The translations under genes and the position numbers were made by a program. From Claveliimonas monacensis (GTDB taxonomy: Bacteria; Bacillota; Clostridia; Lachnospirales; Lachnospiraceae), in contig NZ_JADCKL010000011.1 in NCBI RefSeq assembly GCF_014982975.1, positions 1 through 64,000 of the forward strand: DNA of 64,000 nucleotides. The letters run 5' to 3'. The stretch's first letter is position 1, and each line of letters begins with the position of its first letter. Under the pieces are notes generated by a model that saw only the letters and a program-made list of their open reading frames with translations, ran no database searches and was not told where the DNA came from. Below are positions 43,086 to 52,849 of this stretch, piece after piece.

Positions 43086-43436
43086 ATGAGGATTTATGAT
43101 GTACTTAGGAGAAAGATTGCTGATTGCGAAAGTATTACAGAATTTGTCAGCCTGATTTATGCTGCAGAGCGTGAGGCGTATGTTATGGCAGGGAATCAAA
43201 AATCATTGGAGACTGTCCCTATTTATGACTTTGTAGAGTATCTGGATCAGGAGGATAAGTCTAAAGAGTCAGGGTGCCAATGTTGCGAAGGCGATGAAGC
43301 ATTGTTTGAATCAGGAGACCTATTAGTTTTTATAAACAGTACTGGTGTCATGTCCTTTTTTAAGAAGAACGATATGGAACCATTCTGTGAGGTGCAGGTA
43401 AAAGACTGCCCGAAATGCGGGAGAAAGTTCAGATGA
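43086..43436 (+). CDS. Hypothetical zinc-ribbon-ending protein
   Basis: 116 aa. ATG 43086 overlaps the stop of a five-codon mini-frame (ATG at 43075, TGA at 43087-43089) that itself follows GAGGAGG, so the start may be coupled. C-terminal CPKCGRKFR with CQCCEGD upstream suggests zinc binding. Such small proteins are common on Firmicute integrative elements. Function unknown. Confidence 0.75.
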   Translation: MRIYDVLRRKIADCESITEFVSLIYAAEREAYVMAGNQKSLETVPIYDFVEYLDQEDKSKESGCQCCEGDEALFESGDLLVFINSTGVMSFFKKNDMEPFCEVQVKDCPKCGRKFR

Positions 43437-43748
43437 TTTACTGGGTTTATTACAAGATGTAGTAGCAAATTGTTGACACATACCATATCCTGTGTTAATG
43501 TATAGTTGAATATAATTTTATGCTCTTAGAATTAGAATCTATGAGTAAATGAATTTCCTTCCAGATCCATTCTGGAAGCACATTTTTAAGAAGCAGTGGC
43601 AGCTTCTATCAAACTGAATAGAAATAAAATTATGGCATTTAGAATGAAAGATTCTAAGTGCCCTTTTTTATTCAGAAAAAAGGAAAAGGAGGATTGAAAA
43701 TTGCCATAGTATCAGAAACGCTAGAGAAAAGAAATGGAGGATGATGGA
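43437..43748 (+). other. Intergenic region with two hairpins
   Basis: About 310 bases without a gene. CTTCCAGA-TCCAT-TCTGGAAG forms a small stem at 43558-43578. GGCATTTAGAAT pairs with ATTCTAAGTGCC at 43634-43662, followed by CTTTTTT: a terminator or attenuator ahead of the element operon. GGAGG precedes the next start. Confidence 0.7.
43634..43669 (+). terminator. Rho-independent terminator/attenuator
   Basis: 12-bp stem with one G-T pair, loop GAAAG, then a six-T run. Located about 80 bases before the first gene of the next operon. Confidence 0.85.
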
Positions 43749-44510
43749 ATGAATCAGCAGTATTTGAAAGGAATCAGCAGCATCATGGGATCAGGAGAGA
43801 GTGTGATCTTCCCGGCAACAGAAGGAAATATTATTAGTTTTCTTAAAATGAACCAGATGGCAGAACGCTCAGAAATCAGGACATTAGATGGAAAGAAATT
43901 CCTGACAGCGCTAAAAGATGCAGTGATTGACATCTGCCCGGATAAAGCATTTTTGGAAGATAAAATCCGGCCGCTTTTAGGACGGGTAAAAAAAGGGATG
44001 GAAAAGGTCCCGAAACTTCAGGTGATCGAAGAAAATGTGCTGGATAAATATGAACCGCCTATGCCGGACTGGAACTGTCTGTACTGGGAGGGAGTCAGCG
44101 ATGAGGAATATGAAGAACTCAGAATCATGAAGAAACCAGTAATGCTTGAGTATGAAGCTTTTGGCAGAAAATACCCGATCCAGCTGAAAGTGACCAGCTA
44201 TCTGAATAACGGAAATCTTGCAATCCAGATGTATGATTGGATCGAAGGATATCCAGAGCCTTGGGCTATGCTTACCGTCAATCTTTGGGACATGTGTGAA
44301 AAAGACTGTGCCTATGTGGATACCAATAATAATGGGAAAAAGATTCTTGATTGGATCAAAACAAATAATCTTGGAAGAGTTACTGGGAGAGAAAGATGCA
44401 GCGGATATTGCAAGTATCCGGAGGTACATTTCAATGAAGAAAGGCTGCGGGAATTAGATCCGGACGGATACGAAAAATACGAAGAACAATTCCGTCAGGC
44501 CGCAGCATAA
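43749..44510 (+). CDS. Hypothetical protein, DUF4313-like C-terminal half
   Basis: 253 aa from ATG 43749, 8 bases after GGAGG. Cytoplasmic. The stretch LAIQMYDWIEGYPEPWAMLT followed by VNLWD recalls DUF4313 proteins that occur on Firmicute mobile elements; the match is by eye. The N-terminal half has ESVIFPATEGNIISFLKMN. Starts an operon-like series that continues to 48890. Confidence 0.7.
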   Translation: MNQQYLKGISSIMGSGESVIFPATEGNIISFLKMNQMAERSEIRTLDGKKFLTALKDAVIDICPDKAFLEDKIRPLLGRVKKGMEKVPKLQVIEENVLDKYEPPMPDWNCLYWEGVSDEEYEELRIMKKPVMLEYEAFGRKYPIQLKVTSYLNNGNLAIQMYDWIEGYPEPWAMLTVNLWDMCEKDCAYVDTNNNGKKILDWIKTNNLGRVTGRERCSGYCKYPEVHFNEERLRELDPDGYEKYEEQFRQAAA

Positions 44511-44559
44511 TCAGTTAGAAAATAAGCCCGAACAATGAAAAGAAATGGAGGAATACAGG

Positions 44560-45105
44560 ATGAAAAGCAGTGCAAAAGATAGAAATTATGAAAAGACGAC
44601 AAGGCTTATGGAACGCTGCCGGCAGGAAGTAGGCAGAAAGGGAATACACAGACAGAGAACAGGAATACCGGTTTCAGATTATATACGTTTTCAGGATATT
44701 CCGGAAAAAAGTATCTGTGTGACATCACAGTTTGAAAATGGTCTGTGCGGAGAGATTTTCTGGTATCGCAGCGGTAATGATATTTATCTGGTGCATGGCA
44801 ATATCCGCCCGATTGAGCAGACAGTATGGTTAAAGATGAATCGAGAAGGATTTGGTGAAGTCCTTCATTTAAAATTATCTGAGGACGGTACGTGCGGACA
44901 GTCCGAAATGATCGGAAAAGAGCCGAATGCGGTATCACCCTTTGCCAGTGTAGAACAGTTTTATGATGATTCGATCTGGCCGGAGTATTTGAAAGGAAAA
45001 CAGCCCGATGATGGAGGAGCAAAATTCCGTGAAATTATTCGGGAAATCATACGGCTGATCGGAACAGATTTTAGATATGACCTGGAATCAATGCAGGCAG
45101 GATAA
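44560..45105 (+). CDS. Hypothetical cytoplasmic protein
   Basis: 181 aa from ATG 44560 behind GGAGG. No membrane segment or recognised domain. Basic N-terminus, then a beta-rich middle (SICVTSQFENGLCGEIFWY). Context suggests an element gene of unknown role. Confidence 0.75.
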   Translation: MKSSAKDRNYEKTTRLMERCRQEVGRKGIHRQRTGIPVSDYIRFQDIPEKSICVTSQFENGLCGEIFWYRSGNDIYLVHGNIRPIEQTVWLKMNREGFGEVLHLKLSEDGTCGQSEMIGKEPNAVSPFASVEQFYDDSIWPEYLKGKQPDDGGAKFREIIREIIRLIGTDFRYDLESMQAG

Positions 45106-45145
45106 GGCATTTAGGAGGAAATCTTACAATGTCTTTTTTTATGTT

Positions 45146-45174
45146 CTCTGGCAGGCTGTTTGAGCCTGCCGGAG
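45146..45174 (+). promoter_or_regulatory. Hairpin just upstream of ssb ribosome binding site
   Basis: CTCTGGCAGGCT pairs with AGCCTGCCGGAG (one G-T) around GTTTG. It is followed not by a T run but by AAGGAGG and the ssb start, so it is more likely an mRNA structure that tunes ssb translation than a terminator. Confidence 0.65.
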
Positions 45175-45192
45175 ATGACAAGGAGGTACAGC

Positions 45193-45930
45193 ATGAACGT
45201 TACATTGATGTCTGGCTATATAGCAACAGAGCCGACGTTTAATACGTTCCCCAAAAAGAAGAAAAGAAGAGGGGACACCCTGAAAAAGGGTATGGCTGCT
45301 AATTTCCGTATTTCCGTTAAACGAGGATATATGGGAAAAGACGGTCAGAAATATGACTATTTTTCCTGTTCCGCCTATGATGATAGTGCAAAATATATCA
45401 GAAGATATATTCAGGAAGGAGACTATGTTCTGATCCGTGCAGTTTTAAAGAATAATAATTATGAAGATGAAGACGGAGAAATGGTATATAGAGATGTCCT
45501 TGTTATTGAGCGGATAGAACTCATACGAGAACGTAACGATGAAGAGGATTCTGATTATGATGAAGACGAATTCTATGATGATTATGAAGAGGATGACGAA
45601 GAGGAAGACTATGATGAGGACTACGACGAAGAGGATGATGAAGAGGAAGAAGAGGATGAAGAAGAATATGAAGAAGATCTACCAAAATCCAGGAAGAGAG
45701 GCGGCACTTCTACCCGTAGGCGTCGGCGCCCGGCAGAACGGAAAACTGCGGATCGGAATAAAAGAAAAAGCGGCAGTGTGAAGCAAAAAGAAGTAAAGAG
45801 AAATGTGTCGAGGAAGAAGCCTTCGTCCAAACGAGAAAAAGTGGTGGGACTAAATGAGAGAAAGTCCAGGGAAATAGACGATGAGTTCGAGACACTTGGC
45901 GAAGAAGAAGACAATTTTGGATTTGATTAA
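45193..45930 (+). CDS. Single-stranded DNA-binding protein with acidic/basic tail
   Basis: 245 aa from ATG 45193 behind AAGGAGG. Residues 1-112 form an SSB-type OB fold (MNVTLMSGYIATEP, ANFRISVKR, YDYFSCSAYDD, EGDYVLIRAVLKNNNYED). An acidic low-complexity tract (about 116-162) is followed by a strongly basic Lys/Arg-rich tract (about 165-215) and an acidic end, EEEDNFGFD, reminiscent of the SSB partner-binding tip. The acidic-basic tail is unusual for SSB linkers, which are normally Gly/Gln/Pro-rich. Located ahead of a RecD2-like helicase; a replication or transfer role for the element is likely. Confidence 0.82.
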   Translation: MNVTLMSGYIATEPTFNTFPKKKKRRGDTLKKGMAANFRISVKRGYMGKDGQKYDYFSCSAYDDSAKYIRRYIQEGDYVLIRAVLKNNNYEDEDGEMVYRDVLVIERIELIRERNDEEDSDYDEDEFYDDYEEDDEEEDYDEDYDEEDDEEEEEDEEEYEEDLPKSRKRGGTSTRRRRRPAERKTADRNKRKSGSVKQKEVKRNVSRKKPSSKREKVVGLNERKSREIDDEFETLGEEEDNFGFD

Positions 45931-45971
45931 CAGCAGGGAAGTACTTCTTCCCTGAGAAAGGGAGAAGTTCA

Positions 45972-46697
45972 ATGGAGAAAAAATGGAAAGCATTTATCAT
46001 GAAATATCGGGATTTTTGTATTGCGGCTGGTATCGTAGGTTTTCTTTTAGGACCATTTTTATGGCCCTTTTTTCTTGCGATTATCTTAAATACCCTGTCG
46101 CTTACAGTGCCGATTCTGCTGGTATATAGTTTGATCAAACAGCCATGGAAAAAGAAAGGAACGGAAGATGGAAATAAAGACAAAAAAGCACAGAGTGAAT
46201 CGTGCAAGAAAGAAACAAAGAAACCGCATGATTTTTCACAGCACTCAAAAAAGGAAACAAAGGAGTCAGAGAAACGTCCGACTCCTTCGCAGACTGCAGA
46301 GCATGAGGTAAAAAAAGCGGATGAACAGCTTACCCCACAGGAAAAGCCTAAGACAGTATCGGGAGAGAATCCGCTAGGAAAGGGGACAGAACATAGAAAG
46401 AATAAGACGGTAAAAGTGCCGCAGGAAGTAGAAGACTGGTATGAGTTAACAGGTAAAAACCGTATCTTACATATTTCCCGAAGCCTTTTAAACAAGCGTG
46501 TATTTTCCTTTTCGGTTGCTCAAGATGGGATGTGCAGCATGAAATCAAAGGAAGGTTTCGCAAGAGTTGCTGCAATCCGTGATTTCCCAGGAAAGGAGAT
46601 GCAAGCGCTTTGTGCAATTATCAACAGAGAGGGAGAGATTCAGGCAAAGGTAAATGGAAAATATCTGTGGATCAGCAGAAGAAGGAGGCAGCCATAA
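45972..46697 (+). CDS. Membrane protein with long basic linker, unknown
   Basis: 241 aa behind AAAGGGAGAAG; a CAGGGAAG/CTTCCCTG hairpin lies upstream (45934-45954). Two hydrophobic segments (about 17-37 and 42-58) precede a charged linker (about 60-150) and a C-terminal domain of about 80 residues (WYELTGKNRILHISRS...). Might place the C-terminal domain at the membrane. No family recognised. Its end abuts the helicase start. Confidence 0.75.
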   Translation: MEKKWKAFIMKYRDFCIAAGIVGFLLGPFLWPFFLAIILNTLSLTVPILLVYSLIKQPWKKKGTEDGNKDKKAQSESCKKETKKPHDFSQHSKKETKESEKRPTPSQTAEHEVKKADEQLTPQEKPKTVSGENPLGKGTEHRKNKTVKVPQEVEDWYELTGKNRILHISRSLLNKRVFSFSVAQDGMCSMKSKEGFARVAAIRDFPGKEMQALCAIINREGEIQAKVNGKYLWISRRRRQP

Positions 46698-48890
46698 GTG
46701 GAATGCAGATTTTGTGGCACGGTTTTTTATAATAGTGAGAACGGATATACTGTTGCAACCTATGCGACAGATGAATTGCTTCCTGAAAAAGCTCAGAAAG
46801 AAAACGGTCAGTTTGTCGCTGTAGGATATGAGCTGCCACAGGAATCCGGGCTAAACTATTCTTTTTCCGGTAAATGGAAGGACTCTGCAAAATATGGGGA
46901 ACAATTCCATGTAGAGTCTGTGCAGATACATCTGCCAACGACTGGTGAAGGGGTAAAAGCATATTTAAGCTCAGGACTGATCAAAGGGATTGGACCGGTA
47001 CTTGCAGAACGGATCGTAGAAAAATTTGGAAAGCATACTTTTTATGTTTTTGAGCAATGCCCGCAGAGACTATTAGAAATCCCGGGGATTTCAGAACGAA
47101 AATTAGAAGAGATCAAGGAAAGTTACCGAAAAAGCGAAAGCCTTCGGAAACTTTCCCTTTTTCTTTCGTCAGCAGGAGTAACACCGAAAAAGCTGCAGAA
47201 GATACAGAAACATTTCGGGGACGCTGCGGTCAGTATTGTAAGAAAAGATCCATTTCGCTTATGTGAAATTGAGGGTTTTGGATTTCAAACTGTAGATCCA
47301 ATAGCGAGAAAGGTGAAAAATTTTAAACCGGATAACCCACTCCGCCTTCGTGCAGCAATTCTTTATGTTCTGCAGGCTGCAGAGAGTGAAGGACACCTTT
47401 ATCTGGAAGTGCCCGAAATTTTGCAAAAAGTCCGTACTTTAATCCGCCAAAAAGGAAAAGATCCCATAGTAACAGAGCGGAAAATACGGGATGCAGGAAA
47501 TTCTCTGTTAGGAAAGAATGAACCATTAGTATGCAGTTACCGGAGAATCTATCTTCGGAAAAATTATGAAGATGAGCAGGGAGCAGCTCTCCAGTTAGCC
47601 ATGCTTTGTAAATGCAAGGTGCCACAGAGAAATGTAAAGGAAAAGATACACCAGTTAGAAAAAAAAGAAGGGATCTGCTTGACGCCTAAGCAGAGAAAAG
47701 GCATTGAAAACGCTTTTAACAATCCAGTTTCCATTATCACCGGCGGGCCGGGAAGCGGGAAAACGATGATCCTTCGATTTATCGTTATGATTCAGGAAAT
47801 GCTAGATATGGACAGCATGACTTTACTGGCGGCACCCACTGGCAGAGCACGGCAGAGAATGTACGAAACTACAGGTTATCCTGCGATGACGATCCATAGA
47901 AGTATCGGCCTGACCGGAGAAGCAGGCGAAGATGCATGGAATCCTGGGCAGAGCCTTCCGGATGATCTAATTATTGTGGATGAATGCAGTATGGTGGATA
48001 TGCATTTGTTTGCAAAATTCGTTAAACAGATCAAAAAGGGAAGCAGAATACTCTTTGTAGGAGATAAGGATCAGCTGGAGTCAGTTGGTCCGGGAGACGT
48101 GTTCCGGGAACTGATCCTTTCTGGAGTCATTCCGGTTACAGTGCTTGATCAATGTTTCCGTCAGGAAAACCAGACAATTCTGGAGAATGCCAGGAAGATT
48201 AATTTTGGAAAAACAAATTTGGTATATAATGACTGCTTCTGCTTTGTACCGGCGCAGAACCAGGAAGTGGCAGGTCAGAAAATAGAAAAATTGTTTTGCT
48301 CAGAGTGGAAAGGAAGGAAGAGATCAGCAAATGCAGTACAGGTATTAACTGCTCGAAAAGAAGATGCAGAGATTTTAAACCAAAAGATTCGTGATCGGAT
48401 TAATCCGGCTGCACCGGGTAAAAGAGAAATCAAAAATGGAGGCAGGACTTTTCGAATCCAAGATAAGGTCATGCAGACCAAGAATATAGATGAAATTTCT
48501 AACGGAGATATTGGCGTAGTAGACCGGATTTGGCAAAAAGATGGGATTTGGCAGATGGATGTAGATTTCGGTGATGAGCGAATTAAGACCTATGCAGAAA
48601 ATGAGCACTGGAATCTTGAACTTGCTTACGCAATTACCGTTTATAAAGGGCAAGGCTCGGAATATGAAATCGTGATCATTCCGGTTTTATCTTGTTATTG
48701 GAGAGCATTAAGGAGAAATCTTTATTATACTGCAGTTACAAGAGCAAAAAGAAAAGTGATTTTAGTCGGAAGTAAACAAGCGCTGGCTCAGGCAATCCGT
48801 ACCGGCAAAGGAAAAGGAAGAAACACGATTCTTGGAGCCAGACTGCGGAAAGTTTATCGCTATTTAGAATCTGAAGAGAAAATAGCATAG
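46698..48890 (+). CDS. RecD2-like ATP-dependent DNA helicase
   Basis: 730 aa from GTG 46698 behind GGAGG. N-terminal OB-like and helix-hairpin-helix parts (GIGPVLAERIVEKFG, LLEIPGISERKLEEI), then Walker A GGPGSGKTM near residue 350, AAPTGRARQRM, DEX-box VDECSMVD and the C-terminal YAITVYKGQGSEYE and YTAVTRAKRKV motifs of superfamily 1B helicases. Length and order match RecD2 (no RecBC). It starts with a Cys-x2-Cys (ECRFCGTVF) that is not usual. With the adjacent SSB it suggests an element-borne DNA-processing module. Confidence 0.93.
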   Translation: MECRFCGTVFYNSENGYTVATYATDELLPEKAQKENGQFVAVGYELPQESGLNYSFSGKWKDSAKYGEQFHVESVQIHLPTTGEGVKAYLSSGLIKGIGPVLAERIVEKFGKHTFYVFEQCPQRLLEIPGISERKLEEIKESYRKSESLRKLSLFLSSAGVTPKKLQKIQKHFGDAAVSIVRKDPFRLCEIEGFGFQTVDPIARKVKNFKPDNPLRLRAAILYVLQAAESEGHLYLEVPEILQKVRTLIRQKGKDPIVTERKIRDAGNSLLGKNEPLVCSYRRIYLRKNYEDEQGAALQLAMLCKCKVPQRNVKEKIHQLEKKEGICLTPKQRKGIENAFNNPVSIITGGPGSGKTMILRFIVMIQEMLDMDSMTLLAAPTGRARQRMYETTGYPAMTIHRSIGLTGEAGEDAWNPGQSLPDDLIIVDECSMVDMHLFAKFVKQIKKGSRILFVGDKDQLESVGPGDVFRELILSGVIPVTVLDQCFRQENQTILENARKINFGKTNLVYNDCFCFVPAQNQEVAGQKIEKLFCSEWKGRKRSANAVQVLTARKEDAEILNQKIRDRINPAAPGKREIKNGGRTFRIQDKVMQTKNIDEISNGDIGVVDRIWQKDGIWQMDVDFGDERIKTYAENEHWNLELAYAITVYKGQGSEYEIVIIPVLSCYWRALRRNLYYTAVTRAKRKVILVGSKQALAQAIRTGKGKGRNTILGARLRKVYRYLESEEKIA

Positions 48891-49006
48891 AGATGCTGCC
48901 GTGTCACTTGGTTTGTGCCTGAGATGCGGCGGCTCTTCTTGTAATAGTAGAGAAATTCCAGTATAATAATATAGAATTTGAATATGGAAAAGCAGGTGAT
49001 GATGAT

Positions 49007-50728
49007 ATGGCACGTGTCGTAGGAATTGGATTACAGGATTTTTCTAAAATTCAGAAAGAAAAAGTATTCTATATAGATAAAACAAAATTCATTAAGGAGT
49101 GGTGGGACTCAAAAGATGAAGTGGTCTTGATTACCAGACCAAGGCGCTTTGGTAAGACTTTGACTATGAGTATGGTTGAACAGTTCTTTTCCATTGCGTA
49201 TGCGGAAAACAATTATTTTGAAGAAATGGAGATCTGGAAAGAAGAACGTTTTCGAAATCTGCAAGGGACCTATCCTGTTGTTTCATTAAGTTTTTCATCA
49301 GTTAAGGAACGAAATTATGAAGATGCCAGAAAAAAAATATGTGCAACAATCCAAATGCTCTATCAAAAATATTGGTTCCTTTTAGACGGGAACACACTAA
49401 ATGAGCAGGAGAAGGAAGAGTTTTTAGAAGTCACTGCAGATATGCCAGAATATGAGGCTACCTTGACTCTAAAGAAGTTATCCTGTTATTTGAAGCGGTA
49501 TTATGGAAAAAACGTAATCATACTGTTGGATGAATATGATACGCCGATGCAGGAAGCTTATGTGAAGGGATACTGGCAGGAACTTGCAGACTTCATAAGA
49601 AACTTGTTAAATGCAACCTTTAAAGATAATCCGGACTTAGAGCGTGGAATTATGACCGGAATCACCAGAGTCAGTAAGGAATCTATCTTCTCAGGACTGA
49701 ATCATTTGAAAGTTATAACAACAACATCTAACGAATATGCGGACTGCTTCGGGTTTACTAAGGAAGAGGTATTAAATGCCCTAAAAGAATATGGGTTGGA
49801 AGATCGACAAAATGAAGTGAAAAAATGGTATGATGGGTTTTGCTTTGGGGATATAAAAGATATTTATAATCCATGGTCGATCATCAACTATTTAGATAAT
49901 AAAGTGGCAGCACCGTATTGGGTGAATACCAGCAGCAATGATTTGATTGGGAAAGTTTTGCAGGAAGGGAATGTCCAGATTAAAGAGTCTTTTGAAAGGC
50001 TGTTGCGTCAGGAGGCTATATATACAGAAATTGATGAACAGATTATTTATGGTCAATTAGATATTGATGAAAATGCGATTTGGAGTCTTATGCTGGCAAG
50101 CGGTTATTTGAAAGTAAATAGCAGTTATGTCAAGGAAACCAGTAGAGGCTGGAATCAGATTTACGAATTGAGTATTACGAATTTTGAAGTACTTATTATG
50201 TTAAAGAAGATGGTTCGCAGCTGGTTTTCGCCATCAGCTTCAAATTATAATGAATTTATGAAGGCACTCTTACAAGATGATATCAAAGCAATGAACGTAT
50301 ATATGAACCGGGTTGCAACTTCGGTGTTCAGTTTCTTTGATACTGGGAAAATGCCGTCAGAAGCTACAGAACCGGAAAGATTTTATCACGGGTTTGTTTT
50401 AGGGCTAATTGTTGATCTTGAAGAACGCTATTCTATTACATCAAACCGGGAAAGTGGTTTCGGACGTTATGATGTAATGTTAGAGCCTAAAAATAAAAAA
50501 GATCCAGCAATACTCATGGAGTTTAAAATTCAGGATCCTGATGATGAGAAAGACTTATCTCAAACAGTTGAAGCAGCCTTAGATCAGATTGACCAGAAAA
50601 AGTATGCTACCGAATTGATCAAAAAAGGAATCTCTCCTGAGCAGATTAGAAAATATGGATTTGCATTTTGTGGTAAAAAGATATTGATAGGAAAAAGAAG
50701 TGCAGGAATGGAGAACCATTCAGAATAA
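49007..50728 (+). CDS. AAA-ATPase-like / PD-(D/E)XK nuclease-like protein, copy 1
   Basis: 573 aa. N-terminal AAA-ATPase-like domain: VFYIDKTKFIKEWW, a Walker A variant RPRRFGKT (44-51), Walker B VIILLDEYDTPM, and a conserved WVNTSSNDL-type segment. The C-terminal PD-(D/E)XK nuclease-like region shows FGRYDVML...ILMEFK (acid, then E-x-K). This matches the PF09820/PF08011 pair, a very numerous family of unknown function in gut bacteria. The Walker A lacks the standard G-x4-GK(S/T), which is normal for the family. A duplicate gene follows. Confidence 0.92.
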   Translation: MARVVGIGLQDFSKIQKEKVFYIDKTKFIKEWWDSKDEVVLITRPRRFGKTLTMSMVEQFFSIAYAENNYFEEMEIWKEERFRNLQGTYPVVSLSFSSVKERNYEDARKKICATIQMLYQKYWFLLDGNTLNEQEKEEFLEVTADMPEYEATLTLKKLSCYLKRYYGKNVIILLDEYDTPMQEAYVKGYWQELADFIRNLLNATFKDNPDLERGIMTGITRVSKESIFSGLNHLKVITTTSNEYADCFGFTKEEVLNALKEYGLEDRQNEVKKWYDGFCFGDIKDIYNPWSIINYLDNKVAAPYWVNTSSNDLIGKVLQEGNVQIKESFERLLRQEAIYTEIDEQIIYGQLDIDENAIWSLMLASGYLKVNSSYVKETSRGWNQIYELSITNFEVLIMLKKMVRSWFSPSASNYNEFMKALLQDDIKAMNVYMNRVATSVFSFFDTGKMPSEATEPERFYHGFVLGLIVDLEERYSITSNRESGFGRYDVMLEPKNKKDPAILMEFKIQDPDDEKDLSQTVEAALDQIDQKKYATELIKKGISPEQIRKYGFAFCGKKILIGKRSAGMENHSE

Positions 50729-51071
50729 GATGGAGAAATTGATAGTAGCGGATAGTACAAGGATATGATTTGTCTGCAATTATTTTTGTGCTGGATAGAG
50801 AATCCTTGGTAGATATTAATTTTATTCTGTATAAGCAGAAGAAAAATCATTGCAGATTCTGTGACTCTGATAAAAATAAGATGAAGGAGACAAGATATAG
50901 AAGGAATTTTATATCTTGTCTTTTTTAGAGGATAAACGCTATTGCCAGGAAAACAATGTCGCTTTCAAAATATGCAGGGAGAAACTAATTGTTCGGTATA
51001 AGATACTTCATCTGTATTCTATGAAACAAGTTAATTATGGCAGAGATTTAAAAATGATATGGAGTGTAAAA
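50729..51071 (+). repeat. Intergenic spacer, duplicated after copy 2
   Basis: About 340 bases without a gene. About 50760-50945 is clearly related to 52850-53035 (shared TTTTATTCTG/TTTTGTTCTG, GCAGATTCTG, GAATTTTATATCTTGTCTTTTTT and CTATTGCCAG words). It ends in a terminator (50888-50926). The repeat shows that gene and spacer were duplicated together. An apparent upstream extension of the next gene across this terminator is rejected. Confidence 0.85.
50888..50926 (+). terminator. Rho-independent terminator after copy 1
   Basis: AGACAAGATATA pairs with TATATCTTGTCT, followed by a T run. Its counterpart after copy 2 is at 52964-53003. Confidence 0.92.
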
Positions 51072-52778
51072 ATGGAATTTTTAAAAAGAAAACTCCCGAC
51101 AGGAATAGACGATTTTGAAAAATTGAGAAAAAATGATTTCTACTACATTGATAAGACAGGATTGATCAAAGACCTGCTTGATAACTGGGGAGAAGTAAAT
51201 CTTTTTACCAGACCAAGAAGATTTGGCAAATCATTAAATATGAGTATGCTTCAATCCTTCTTTTCCATTGATAGTGATCCTTCGGTCTTTAAAGGACTGA
51301 AGATAATGAATCAAGAAGCACTATGCGAGAAATATATGGGGCAGTATCCGGTAATCTCTATTTCGTTAAAGGGAATCAACGGACAAACTTATGAAACTGC
51401 TTTTAAGATGGCAATCCGGGTGATAAATGAAGCTGCTTCGGGAATGGAATACTTATTGGAAAGCACACGATTATCTGAAAACGATAAGAACAGTTTCAGA
51501 GAACTGTTAAAAAGAGATATGGATGAAACAGCTCTTTTTGGAAGCCTTCGTGAATTATCCCGTTTATTAGAAAAACATTATGAGAAAAACACGATCATTC
51601 TTATCGATGAATATGACGTTCCCCTTGCAAAAGCATTTGAGAATGGCTATTATGAGCAGATGACCTTCCTAATCCGAAATCTGTTTGAGCAGGCCCTTAA
51701 ATCTAATAGGAGCCTGAAGTTTGCAGTGCTTGTCGGCTGCATGAGGATTCCGAACGAGAGTATTTTTACTGGATTAAATAATCTAAAAATACGATCTGTT
51801 GTAGATGTGGAATTTGATGAGTACTTTGGATTTACAGATGCAGAGGTTCGAAATCTTTTGCAATATTATGAACTTATGGACCATTATGACATCGTAAAAG
51901 AGTGGTATGATGGGTATCGGTTTGGGAATATTGATGTCTACTGTCCGTGGGATGTGCTGAATTACTGCGATACACTTAGGAGCAATCCGGACGCAATGCC
52001 ACAGAATTATTGGATAAATACCAGTAGTAATGACGCAGTGAGAGTGTTTATTGAACAATCCGATAATGGAACAACAAAAAGAGAGATTGAACGTTTAGTG
52101 GCAGGTGAGGAAATTAAAAAAGAAATCAGGCAGGAACTGACGTATAAAGATATGTACCGCAGTATTGATAATCTGTGGAGCGTATTGTTTACAACGGGTT
52201 ATTTAACACAAAAGGGCAGACCGGAAGGAAATGAAATTTCTCTGGCAATCCCTAATGTGGAGATTCGAAATATTTTCACCAGTCAGATCATGGAATTCTT
52301 TAAGGAACAGGTAAAAGAGGATGGACATACTTTGAACCTATTCTGTGATGCACTGGAAAGAGGGGATGCCAGGGAAGTAGAACAATGTTTTACCGGGTAT
52401 CTTAAGAAGACGATCAGTATTCGTGATACTTTTGTGAAAAAGCCAATGAAGGAAAACTTCTATCATGGTATTTTACTGGGAATATTAGGTGTAAAAGATA
52501 AATGGGGAATTTCCTCTAACCGGGAAACTGGAGATGGTTATAGTGATATCGTTGTGGAAACAGAAAATAGTGCAACAGGAATCATATTGGAAATAAAGTA
52601 TGCACATGATGGGAACCTGGAAGAAAGTTGTAAAAATGCCCTTGAACAGATCGTAAATACCCATTATGAAGAGGAATTGAAAAATGAAGGGGTTGACAGA
52701 ATCCTGAAATACGGTATTGCTTGTTATAAGAAACGCTGTAAAGTTCAGCTCATTGGCGAGGAAGAAGGTATATTATAG
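51072..52778 (+). CDS. AAA-ATPase-like / PD-(D/E)XK nuclease-like protein, copy 2
   Basis: 568 aa from ATG 51072. Same architecture as copy 1: FYYIDKTGLIKDLL, RPRRFGKS, TIILIDEYDVPL, YWINTSSNDAV, and a C-terminal nuclease region GYSDIVVE...GIILEIK. The proteins are clearly homologous but well diverged, so the duplication is old while the spacers still align. Possible toxin, defence or regulatory role; unknown. Confidence 0.91.
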   Translation: MEFLKRKLPTGIDDFEKLRKNDFYYIDKTGLIKDLLDNWGEVNLFTRPRRFGKSLNMSMLQSFFSIDSDPSVFKGLKIMNQEALCEKYMGQYPVISISLKGINGQTYETAFKMAIRVINEAASGMEYLLESTRLSENDKNSFRELLKRDMDETALFGSLRELSRLLEKHYEKNTIILIDEYDVPLAKAFENGYYEQMTFLIRNLFEQALKSNRSLKFAVLVGCMRIPNESIFTGLNNLKIRSVVDVEFDEYFGFTDAEVRNLLQYYELMDHYDIVKEWYDGYRFGNIDVYCPWDVLNYCDTLRSNPDAMPQNYWINTSSNDAVRVFIEQSDNGTTKREIERLVAGEEIKKEIRQELTYKDMYRSIDNLWSVLFTTGYLTQKGRPEGNEISLAIPNVEIRNIFTSQIMEFFKEQVKEDGHTLNLFCDALERGDAREVEQCFTGYLKKTISIRDTFVKKPMKENFYHGILLGILGVKDKWGISSNRETGDGYSDIVVETENSATGIILEIKYAHDGNLEESCKNALEQIVNTHYEEELKNEGVDRILKYGIACYKKRCKVQLIGEEEGIL

Positions 52779-52849
52779 TATTTTCGAATATACATTTGAA
52801 TACTGTTTGCGCAGGATATATAGACAGAAGATGGAGGGAATGCTATAAT

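Noticed and set aside
43977-44429. Minus-strand frame of 150 codons opposite 43749
   Set aside because: The plus-strand gene has a good ribosome site and coherent composition; the antisense frame has neither.
45621-46495. Long minus-strand frames rich in Ser or Cys/Phe opposite the ssb and following gene
   Set aside because: They are shadows of the acidic GAA/GAT-rich tract and of real plus-strand genes; no ribosome site or recognisable domain.
50916-51071. Upstream extension of the second AAA/PD-(D/E)XK gene
   Set aside because: It starts inside a terminator T run, and the extra 52 residues have no counterpart in copy 1.
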